DNA of 64,000 nt from Mesorhabditis belari (Eukaryota; Nematoda; Chromadorea; Rhabditida; Rhabditidae), in NCBI GenBank assembly GCA_958450365.1, contig CAUEEP010000753.1:677413-741412 (forward strand). The letters run 5' to 3'. The translations under genes were made by a program, and so were the position numbers. Each line of letters opens with the position of its first letter. Positions within the stretch are counted from its first letter, which is position 1. This document shows positions 24,289 through 34,700 of the stretch, piece by piece. The notes below the pieces were generated by a model that saw only the letters and a list, made by a program, of their open reading frames with translations, did no database searches and was not told the DNA's origin.

Positions 24289-25836
24289 GGTTCTTTTCCA
24301 ATATCGGGGGAGCAAATTTTGCCCCCTCGAAAAATGCATTTCTGGGACTTTTATTTTAACTGCAACGTTTTTTTTTAAACTTTAACGACGACGCGCTTCT
24401 CCGATATTTGTGCGTTCAAGGAATCGACGGCAATCGATTATTTCGTCACCAAAGGAGTCATCCAGTCGTGGATTTGCAACTGTGGCGAATCGATGAAAGT
24501 CCGCTCAAAGGGAAAAGATCTATTTCGCTGGGTATGTGACACTTGCGCACGGCGAAATGTCCCCAAGCATTCAAGAGGAATTCGAGTCGATAACTTTTTT
24601 GCAACAAAGCAAGCTCCCGTTTGTCACAATTTTAAAGTTCATACATCTATGGAGCCAGGGACTCACGACAATCAAACACTGTCAACAGGAGCTCGGCATT
24701 AGTGGCGACACCGTTGTTGAGTGGAACTACTTTCTCCGCCAAGTGTGCGCTTGGAAAATCAAGAAGCTTTCGATTAACAAGATCGGTGGTGCCGGACTCA
24801 CCGTGGAGATCGATGAATCGCTGATCGCAAAGCGCAAAAACCACAAAACAGTACAAATGCGCTGGTCGGATGCTGCCAGAACGTTGGCTTTTTGGTGGTC
24901 TGTGTCGTGAAACAAGGGAATGCTTCGCTTTTATTGTGCCGAACCGAACGGCTCCGGTTCTGCTTGAAGCGATTCGAAAACATATCGAAAAGGGGACTCG
25001 AATCATCTCTGATGGATGGCGTGCATACCAAGGGCTTCTCACTGACCCAAATTACGATTTTGCATGGGTCAACCACTCGACAAATTTTGTTTTGCCGGCA
25101 GATCCGACCGTGCACACGCAAACAATCGAGCGAATGTGGAAACCGTTTAAAGACATGAACAGACGTCGACACGGCACCCACGGCACCATGGTGGATTCGT
25201 ATATCGCTGAAGGATTGTGGCATCGCAATTTGCCTGCCGGAGTAAATGCATTCGAGTCGATCATGGAGGACATCGTCGATTTTTGGCCCGCAGGGGCGGA
25301 AATGAATACAATCCCTTTTTACAGTTAATTTGTGATTGCTAGAAAGGTTTTGTTTTGGTTACTTTTGTTTTATTTTGGTTACTTTTCTTTTTGTTTTGGT
25401 TACTTTTGTTTTTGTTTTGGTTACTTCGCTTACATTTCTTTCGTTGTTATGATCAATTATACTATTAATGAATAAATTTTTAGGTAGCCATTTGTTCGTT
25501 CGGGATTGTGGAGCGTTCGGCAAAAAGAGAAGGCGGCCGATAGGGAAGGTAGAGGTATGTTTGGTGTTAGATATTTAAGTCACTTTTGTGATCTAATATA
25601 AAAGTTGTGAGAATAACGGGTAATTCGCGGATTTTATGGCAGTACTTTGGATAATATAGGACATATGTAGCGCTGCCAAAAAATTTAAAAAAGAAACGTT
25701 GCAGTTAAAATAAAAGTCCCAGAAATGCATTTTTCGAGGGGGCAAAATTTGCTCCCCCCGATTTTCCTTTCGCTCCCCCGATTTTCCTTCCGCTCCCCCG
25801 ATAATCGGACCGCTCCCCCGATATTGGAAAAGAACC
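24289..25836 (+). mobile_element. Merlin-family DNA transposon with 9-bp target-site duplication
   Basis: The ends are inverted: GGTTCTTTTCCAATATCGGG at the left and its complement at the right. The inverted repeats continue for about 90 bp (TTTTGCCCCCTCGAAAAATG, GACTTTTATTTTAACTGCAA) but are interrupted at the right by a small GCTCCCCCGATTTTCC repeat. Nine identical bases, CCATTTGCG, lie immediately outside both ends (24280-24288 and 25837-25845). That length is normal for Merlin elements. The interior encodes a broken Merlin/IS1016-type transposase on the plus strand. Confidence 0.92.
24390..25328 (+). pseudogene. Merlin/IS1016-type DDE transposase, frameshifted
   Basis: An N-terminal zinc-ribbon-like part (WICNCGESM, WVCDTCARR) is followed after a frameshift near 24600 by a helix-turn-helix region (LTTIKHCQQELGISGDTVVEW) and the first catalytic Asp motif TVEIDES. 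After another frameshift near 24880 come WLFGGLCRETRECFAF, IISDGWRAY (second Asp) and HTQTIERMWKPFK, the third acidic site of the family. It ends at TAA 25328. At least two frame changes make it inactive as it stands, although decay is light. Confidence 0.88.
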
Positions 25837-25854
25837 CCATTTGCGAGCCGAGTG

Positions 25855-26035
25855 AAGACTCCGGAACTTTTCTAGGTCAGGCTTGGCTTCCGGCCTGCGT
25901 CCTGGTCTTGCCTGTTTTCAGGGACGGGCCAGAAGGCAGAATCTGGATGACAGAAGGCCTGATCTGGCCTACAGTAACCCAGTGTTATTTTAACCGGCAA
26001 CTGATCAACCGACCAGTACAGACACCGGAACTTTA
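25855..26035. repeat. Dispersed repeat, copy 1 (inverted copy at 32.2 kb)
   Basis: Shares GGGACRGGCCAGA, TCTGGCYTACAGTAACCCA, CAGTGTTATTTT and CAACTGATCAACCG-type blocks, in opposite orientation, with 32155-32345. Confidence 0.75.
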
Positions 26036-26904
26036 GCGCCTTTTAATAAAGAAATGAAGGAATTTGCAAGAAAAGTAGATTTCTGAAGAGGGGATTGAAC
26101 CCTCGAGGTTTTGCTTTCCGGGCAATTGCACTGACTAGGGAAGGTCGTCAACTTAAGGTGGAATTCCAAAATGAGACCAATCTGATCCTGTTCAGTTTTT
26201 GACAGGCTTTCCGAATCCGCTTTTAGTTTTTCCTAAATGAGTTGCAAACGCAAGAAATTTGGTTTTAAAGTTTTCGCTTTGTAAGACTTTCTCGCTTGCT
26301 TTATAATAAGTAGAGAATTTCGAGAGCAAAACCTTCAGAGAAAAAAGTTGTGTCAAAAAAAAATGTGTCTTTCGAAACATTTTCATGTTAAATTTGAATT
26401 TCTGTAGCAAATGCTAAATCTAAATTCTCTAAAGTCTTATTGTTAAATATGGAATTTTCAAAAAACCCACCAGAAATGAATGACCTGGCGGAGCCGAATT
26501 TCAAAAGATTTCTCCACGATTTTTCAATAAATGTTTTGTCACCAATCTGCAATGAAAGAAGTTTACTAAATAAGAAAAATAAGATACAAATTAGGTTTGC
26601 TCACCGTCAAGTCGTTTTTGGTACCTTTTTGAAACGTCTATATTCCGCGCCGAAACGATTGTTGCAAAATTCTTTTTATATCGTTAAAAAGAGAAGATAT
26701 TGGAGTTTCTAAAAATACCAATCAACCTGCATCATCTTTACTTACAGTCGTTTTATGGTGGCTTTTTTGACCAGCAGTTTTTTCTTTTGCAAGTTTCTAA
26801 AAGCACTTTTGCACCTAATAGCAATGTCGGTAAACGCCTGATATTATAGTGTCATTCTATCAGTACTCTGGCTAAAGCTCGAGTAATGCTGGCTATTTAG
26901 GCCT
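26036..26904. other. Spacer with a decayed tRNA-like T-arm
   Basis: At 26090-26145 GAGGGGATTGAACCCTCGAG resembles a tRNA T-arm on the minus strand; the rest of the tRNA is degraded. A 90-codon plus-strand frame at 26440 has no recognisable family and no splice context. Confidence 0.35.
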
Positions 26905-27990
26905 ATTTGGGGACTAGGCTTAGGCTTAGGCTTAGACTTAGGCTCAGGCTCAGGATAAGGCTTAGATTCAGGCTTAGACTCAGGCTTAGGCTTAGGCTTA
27001 GGCTCAGGGTCAGGATAAGGCTTAGTTTCAGGCTTAGGCTCAGGCTTAGACTCAGGCTTAGGCTTAGGCTTAGGCTCAGGGTCAGGATAAGGCTTAGATT
27101 CAGGCTTAGGCTTAGACTCAGGCTTAGGCTCAGGCTTAGACTCAGGCTTAGGCTTAGGCTTAGACACGGGCTTAGGCTCAGGCTTAGGCTTAGGCTTAGG
27201 CTTAGGCTTAGGCTTAGGCTTAGACTTAGACTTAGGCTCAGGATAAGGCTTAGATTCAGGCTTAGACTCAGGCTTAGGCTTAGGCTCAGGGTCAGGATAA
27301 GGCTTAGATTCAGGCTTAGGCTTAGGCTTAGACACGGGCTTAGGCTCAGGCTTAGGCTTAGGCTTAGGCTTAGGCTTAGGCTTAGGCTTAGACTTAGACT
27401 TAGGCTCAGGATAAGGCTTAGATTCAGGCTTAGACTCAGGCTTAGGCTTAGGCTCAGGGTCAGGATAAGGCTTAGATTCAGGCTTAGGCTTAGACTCAGG
27501 CTTAGGCTCAGGCTTAGACTCAGGCTTAGGCTTAGGCTTAGACACGGGCTTAGGCTCAGGCTTAGGCTTAGGCTTAGGCTTAGGCTTAGGCTTAGGCTTA
27601 GACTTAGACTTAGGCTCAGGATAAGGCTTAGATTCAGGCTTAGACTCAGGCTTAGGCTTAGGCTCAGGGTCAGGATAAGGCTTAGATTCAGGCTTAGGCT
27701 CAGGCTTAGACTCAGGCTTAGGCTTAGGCTTAGGCTTAGGCTTAGGCTTAGGCTTAGACTTAGACTTAGGCTCAGGATAAGGCTTAGATTCAGGCTTAGA
27801 CTCAGGCTTAGGCTTAGGCTCAGGGTCAGGATAAGGCTTAGATTCAGGCTTAGGCTTAGGCTTAGACACGGGCTTAGACTCAGGCTTAGGCTTAGGCTCA
27901 GGGTCAGGATAAGGCTTAGATTCAGGCTTAGGCTTAGGCTTAGGCTTAGGCTTAGGCTTAGGCTTAGGCTTAGGCTTAGGCTTAGACTCA
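26905..27990 (+). repeat. Interstitial telomere-like array of TTAGGC variants
   Basis: About 1.1 kb of hexamers in one register: TTAGGC with TCAGGC, TTAGAC, TCAGGG, TCAGGA, TAAGGC and TTAGAT variants. TTAGGC is the nematode telomere repeat. Longer blocks recur (for example TTAGACACGGGC at about 27162, 27330, 27541 and 27865), showing higher-order duplications. Unique sequence lies on both sides, so this is not a chromosome end. Confidence 0.9.
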
Positions 27991-28726
27991 GACCCGTTTA
28001 CATCAAATCTCATCCAACAACTTGAACCTATTTGGGGACTATTGCTGCCTATTTAGGCCTATTTGGGCCTATTTTGGCCTATTTTGGCCTATTTGGCCCT
28101 ATTTTGGCACTCGTTTGCCAGAAATCATTGGGATGACGTTACGAGGCTATTGACTAGTTTTTCGGGGGAAAGAGCTGAAGAATGGGAGGAAAGGTGAGAT
28201 GGGAGGCGAGCTCAATCTGGGGAAAGGAAGCGAAAGAAGGGTGCGCAACGATGCAACGATTGCCCCCAGGACCCTAGTGGGGCAAGAGAAGAAAGGGGAA
28301 AAAACTCAGGGCCTCTTTTTTTTCGTCTCTCTTCTCACCGGGAATCGATGAGCCGGGCTCCACCTCTGTCTGTTGGGTCCAGGGTCTACTCTGCTCCCTG
28401 CGCACCCCCTCAGAGTCCCTTTCCCCAATCCTTTCCCCGATCTTCTTCCCTCCTTTCAGCTTTCCCTCAACTTTTGTTCCCCCTAACTACTCTTGAGACT
28501 TGCGAAACGTTTTTGATCTATTTTTTTAGCTATTCAATCGTTTTTTAGCTATTTAATTGTTTTTTAGCTATTCAATCGTTTTTTAGCTATTCAATTGTTG
28601 TTTTTGAGTCCTCTTTGATCTAGCTTTGTCTTTTAGCGTGATTTTCTTGACTTGTTAATCAATTAATCAATTTCTAAACAATTTTCAAACTCTTCAAACC
28701 CAACTCAACCTCTATTTTTCAGGAAA
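27991..28726. other. Upstream region of the cysteine-rich membrane protein gene
   Basis: GCCTATTT repeats at 28045-28105 and TTTTTTAGCTATTCAATCG repeats at 28520-28605 are visible. The gene's likely trans-splice acceptor CTATTTTTCAG ends at 28722. No other gene is seen. Confidence 0.4.
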
Positions 28727-31700
28727 ATGCGTGACTCGATCCGATTGTCCCATCTCCTACTCATCATTTCCATTTCGATTTCCCATTTTCCCGAATCGAT
28801 CTCCGCAATTAAATGTGCGTCATGTGAAGGAGAGAGATGCAGAGGGAAAAGCTGTCAAGGAGACTATTGTGTCATATCGAGGTGAGTGAAAAGATTTTCG
28901 AGATAAAACCCCCGTAAAAAACTCTAATAGAAACGCCCGGCTATAGGAGCGTTGCGTAGTCTATCCTCGATTCTCTTAAAAAAAACTATCTCAGTATCTC
29001 AGCTCATATCTCAGCAGTAGTACGTTTGTTTCCGCGCGCTTTGATATCAAATTAAAGTAGAGAAAATGGGTGATTTTTTGAGATATAACACAAATTTCTA
29101 ACATTAACCAGCGCTTAGAAAAACGATTGAAAAGTGGCAAGCTGATTTTTCATCATTTCTCGTGAATTTTGACGTTTGATACGTTATTTGACTCAAAAAA
29201 AATCAAATTCTGCCATTATTAGAAGCTTGTTGAAGTCATTTTGATGATCGATCGATCGATCTCGATCATTTTGTTGTCCAATCCTGCAAGAATTCGATCA
29301 TTTTCGTGATTCTCAAACTGCTTCACAGTAAACAAATACTCATCCGTGAAAAGAATTGATGAGGCATTTGCCGGAGTTGGGAAACGTTCGAGCACCTTCT
29401 TGCAACGGTCAAAACGGCTCACTATCATGCGGTCGGTTGAGTGGGCTTTTTCGAAAGCTTTTATGGATATTTGTGAAGCTTCTTGTCAACATGAACAGTT
29501 GAACGAACAGATCTTTCGGAAATTTTCTCTTCTCCGGCCATTTGGCTTCTCCGGCTTCTCTTCTTGGATAGCATCGACCATCGATCAATCATTTCTCGGA
29601 CTCGTTTCACAATTCCTGGACTAGTGACTGTTTTTGGTCGTCCCGAATCGTTTGCTGAACCGGTAAGCTTGATTCTCTTCACTCAATCGAAAACGGTGCT
29701 CTTTGAAATGGCGAGTTGTTCAGCGAGTTGTTCAGCGAGTTGTTCGACGAGTTGTTCGACGAGTTGTTCGACGAGTTGTTCAGCGAGTTGTTCGACGAGT
29801 TGTTCGACGAGTTGTTCAGCGAGTTGTTCGGCGAGTTGTTCGACGAGTTGTTCGACGAGTTGTTCGACGAGTTGTTCAGCGAGTTGTTCGGCGAGTTGTT
29901 CGACGAGTTGTTCGACGAGTTGTTCGACGAGTTGTTCGACGAGTTGTTCAGCGAGTTGTTCGACGAGTTGTTCGACGAGTTGTTCGACGAATTGTTCGAC
30001 GAGTTGTTCAGCGATTTGGTCCTCCTCTTCGATAACGGTCCTACTCCGGATTTCGATAGACACTCAATTCGGTCGAAGATTTCTCGCGCAAGCCATTGAG
30101 CCATTGAGCCATTCGACAAGCCATTAAGCCATTCGACAAGCCATTAAGCCATTCGACAAGCCATTAAGCCATTCGACAAACCATTGAGCCATTCGACAAA
30201 CCATTGAGCCATTCGACCAGCCACTGAGCGTCTATCGAAGCCATCTAAATAGTTATATTAAGAAAGAAAGTAAAACAAAACAAAACACAATAAAACACAA
30301 AAACAAAATAAGCAAGAGCAAGCAAAACAAAATTAGCAAAAGCAAAGTTACTCGGTGAGCAAACTAGAAGATCGCCTAAAAAAAGCGCGATTCGATTTCG
30401 GGAAGTTTTTACGCAAATTTTTCACCTATTTGATGACGATAAATTTTGTTAATTATTCAAGGACGAACTTAAAGAACTTAAAGAGCCAAGAACTAGAAAG
30501 TTGAGTTGATTCGTCGCGTCTTTTTTCTGAGTCAAATGACGTCACACATTTGACGCCAAATGACGTCACACATTTGACGCCAAATGACGTCATACATTTG
30601 ACGCCAAATGACGTCACACATTTGACGCCAAATGACGTCACACATTTGACGCCAAATGACGTCACACATTTGACGCCAAATGACGTCATACATTTGACGC
30701 CAAATGACGTCACACATTTGACGCCAAATGACGTCATACATTTGACGCCAAATGACGTCACACATTTGACGCCAAATGACGTCACATATTTGACGCCAAA
30801 TGACGTCATACATTTGACTTCACACGTCAAAATTCACCAGAAAACGCTTTTTTTTCGTTATTTCATGCGGATTTGAGCCGTTTTATTAGAATTTTTAGCA
30901 AAAATAGCAAAAATAAGCAAAAGAATAGCAAAAATAGCAAAAACATAGCAAAAAATAGCAAAAATAAGCAAAAGAATAGCAAAAATAGCAATAAATAGCT
31001 TCTCTTTTCAAAACCCTAACCACATTTTTGCAGATTCGTTCCCCGTTGGGGCACTGTTGAATACCACAAATCGATGCTGGTCAAGGGTTGCATGGATGGG
31101 AGTTTACTGAGAGAAGATATTCGAGATCATTGTGAAGTCTCCGAAGCCGATGAGGTTCGTGCTAATTCTTTCATTAACTACGGTAAATCTCCCAAATTCA
31201 CTAAGGCTTTCGAATCTCCCAAATTCACCCCATAAACCTGTCAATTCTCCCCTCTCTTTTCCCCATTTGCAAATCATTTATTCCTTTCATTTCCCCCCCA
31301 AAAAAAAAGAATTGCCTTGTTCTGGTGAAATTCGAGAAGGAAAATGAGAAAAATGGGGAAAATGAATGTCTAGAGCTGAAACAAGAAAAGACAACAACCC
31401 GGGGAAAAAGCTTTACTTTGCTGCACTTCACTGCATAAAGCTCCAATTTATGCTTTAATTTTTTAAACCCAAGTCTTCTAGGGCACTGAATTCTTCAATT
31501 TTCTTGTAGAATAGAGAAAATTCGAGAATTTGGTTCACCAGAAAAGCTCAAAGTAGAGCATAAAGTAGAGACCAAAGTAGAGCCCAAAGTAAAGCTCAAA
31601 GTAAAGCCCAAAGTAGAGACCAAGTAGCCCAAGTAAAGCTCAAAGTAAAGCTCAAAGTAAAGCTCAAAGTAGAGACCAAAGTAGAGCCCAAGTAAAGCCC

Positions 31701-34700
31701 AAAGTAAAGCTCAAAGTAAGGCCCAAAGTAAGGCCCAAAGTAGAGCTCAAAGAGAGCATAAAGCTCATTTCTTTCAGGAACTCTTCACTTGTTTTTGCAA
31801 TGGGAAAGACGATTGCCAAGCTGGGTCAAGGTGGAATAAGTTGAAGACAGAAGACGTGCCATTGGTGAGTGTTTTTGGTGCACTAGATGCGGTGCGTTTA
31901 CAACTTCAAAGTACAAGTACTTGAGCTCAACGATCAATCACTTTTTCAGGTGAAATGCGAATGTAAAGGCGAACACTGTGACGGGGATGAGTGTATCGGC
32001 GAGTTGTGCACATATGTGGAATACAAGGGGAAAGATGGGAAAAGTGTGCAAAAGGTAACTTTATGTTACTTGAAGTACAAAAGGTACTTAAAAACTACGG
32101 TAGCTTTACGGCGAACTTTTTGTTTACTAAAAAGACACTAAATTTCTGGTTTCTGTACCGTCTCGGTTGATCAATTGCCGGTCAAAATAACACTGGGTTA
32201 CGGTAGCTGGGTTACTGTAAGCCAGATGTAAGCCAGAGGGAAGCCAGAAGCCAGAATTTGGACTCTGGCCTGTCCCTGCCAAGCCGGTAGCCAAGCCTTA
32301 GCCTGACTTAGCCTGACTTAGCCCTGAATCCCTTCAGACTTTATCACAGGCTTGAACTTCACTCCTAGCCCCGCTTAGAGTCGAAAGATCCTTGGGATTA
32401 AGTCTTGTATATTAGATTTTCACTGCTTAAATTAGATTTTCACTCCACACACACCCAAATTTACTCCTTAAGACTCCTTAAGACTCCTCAAGACTCCTTA
32501 AGACTCCTGAAGACTCCTGAAGACGCCTTAAGACTCCTTAAGACTCCTTAAGACTCCTTAAGACCCCTTAAGACGCCTTAAGACTCCTTAAGACTTCTTA
32601 AGACTTCTTAAGACTCCTTAAGACTTCTTAAGACTCCTCAAGACTTCTTAAGACTTCTTAAGACTCCTTAAGACTCCTGAAGACTCCTTAAGACTCCTTA
32701 AGACTCCTTAAGACTCCTTAAGACTCCTTAAGACTCCTCAAGACTCCTCAAGACTTCTTAAGACTTCTTAAGACTCCTTAAGACTCCTGAAGACTCCTTA
32801 AGACTCCTTAAGACTCCTTAAGACTCCTTAAGACTCCTTAAGACTCCTGAAGACTCCTTAAGACTCCTTAAGACTCCTTAAGACAAATTACGTTAAGACA
32901 AATTTAAGAGTTGAACACGCCGGTCCTTTTATGGATTGGTGGCTGGGTCGGCGCTGGGATTCGAACCCGCGTAGGCCTGATGCGTAGGGCCTGATGCTTT
33001 ACCTAGAACTTTAAGTTGCCTCCCAGATCGCCCAATTTACAAAAAATTATCCGAAAATCTTGAAAACTGCCGCTAAAAAGCGCCCAATCTTTCACGTCAG
33101 TACCCCTACAGTACCCCATTTACCGTAACGGGCCGAGTAAACCACCTAGGACTTTAAGTTGCCTTCCAGATCGCTTAATTTACAAAAAATTATCTTAAAA
33201 TCTTGAAACCTGTCGCTAAAAAGCGCCCAATCTTTCACGTCAGTATCCCATTTATCGTAACGCGCCAAGTAACTTTAAGCTGTTACTTAGAACTTTAAGT
33301 TGCCTCCCAGATCACCCAATTTTCAAACAATTACCTTAAAATCTTAAAATCTACACCTAAAAAAGTGTCCAATCTTTAACTTCAGTGTTAGTTGCTCAGC
33401 TAGTTGCTCAGCTAGTTGCTCAGCTAGTTGCTCAGCTAGTTGCTCAGCTAGTTGCTCAGCTAGTTGCTCAGCTAGTTGCTCAGCTAACACTTGCTTCCTA
33501 AAGCGCGGAAGATTTTCGAGAAAGAGAAAGCTCTTTGGGAACCTTAAAGCCTACAGTTCTGTTGGTTTTAGATAAAAGTTAAGCCTTAATCTTTTTTCAT
33601 AAATCCTTATTCCCCATTTACTAGACAAACTGTTCCAGGGTTGTCTAAACGCCTCGATTCCGATTCTCGAGCGTCGCAGTGTCGGCGCTTGTATGGTGCC
33701 ACCGATTACCGGTTTGTTATCAGTCAAAGAAATATCGGTTAAAGGAATATCAGTCAAAAAGTTTTCTCTATTTCTAAAAACGGTTCCAATACGGTTCCAA
33801 TACGGTTCTTTTTTTGATCTAATACGGTTCCAATAACGTCAATACGGTTCCAATACGGTTCCAATACGGTTCCAGTACGGTTCTTTTTTTGATCCAATAC
33901 GGTTCCAATACGGTTCCAGTACGGTTCCAGTACGGTTCTTTTTTTGATCCAATACGGTTCCAATACGGTTCCAATACGGTTCCAGTACGGTTCCAATACG
34001 TTTCCAATACGGTTCTTTTTTTGATCTAATACGGTTCCAATAATGTCAATACGGTTCCAGTACGGTTCCAATAACGTCAATACGGTTCCAATACGGTTCC
34101 AATACGGTTCTAATACGGTTCTTTTTTTGATCCAATACGGTTCCAATACGGTTCTTTTTTTGATCTAATACGGTTCCAATAATGTCAATACGGTTCCAGT
34201 ACGGTTCCAATAACGTCAATACGGTTCCAATACGGTTCCAATACGGTTCTAATACGGTTCTTTTTTTTGATCCAATACGGTTCCAATACGGTTCTTTTTT
34301 TGATCCAATACGGTTCCAATACGGTTCTTTTTTTGATCCAATACGGTTCCAATACGGTTCTAATACAATTCCAATATGGTTCCAGTACGGTTCCAATACG
34401 GTTCTTTTTTTGATCCAGTACGGTTCCAATACGGTTCCAATACGGTTCTTTTTTTGATCTAATACGGTTCCAATAACGTCAATACGGTTCCAATACGGTT
34501 CTTTTTTTGATCCAGTACGGTTCCAATACGGTTCTAATACGGTTCTTTTTTTTGATCTAATACGGTTCCAATAACGTCAATACGGTTCCAATACGGTTCT
34601 TTTTTTGATCCAATACGTTTCCAATACGGTTCTTTTTCTAAATTTCTATTTCAGGAGCGATGCATCATCACATGAAATCCGATCCGGTCGATTTATTGAG

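Noticed and set aside
26905..27990. Chromosome end
   Set aside because: Genes and unique sequence continue on both sides and the hexamers are too degenerate for an active telomere.
26844..28025. Possible Lys/Pro-rich or Arg/Leu-rich repeat protein of about 380 residues
   Set aside because: It is a translation of degenerate TTAGGC hexamers. Both strands are open and variation between units shows no sign of codon selection.
31887..32141. Independent short gene starting ATG 31887
   Set aside because: Its open part is exon 4 of the cysteine-rich gene preceded by intron sequence; the acceptor CTTTTTCAG at 31949 gives the better model.
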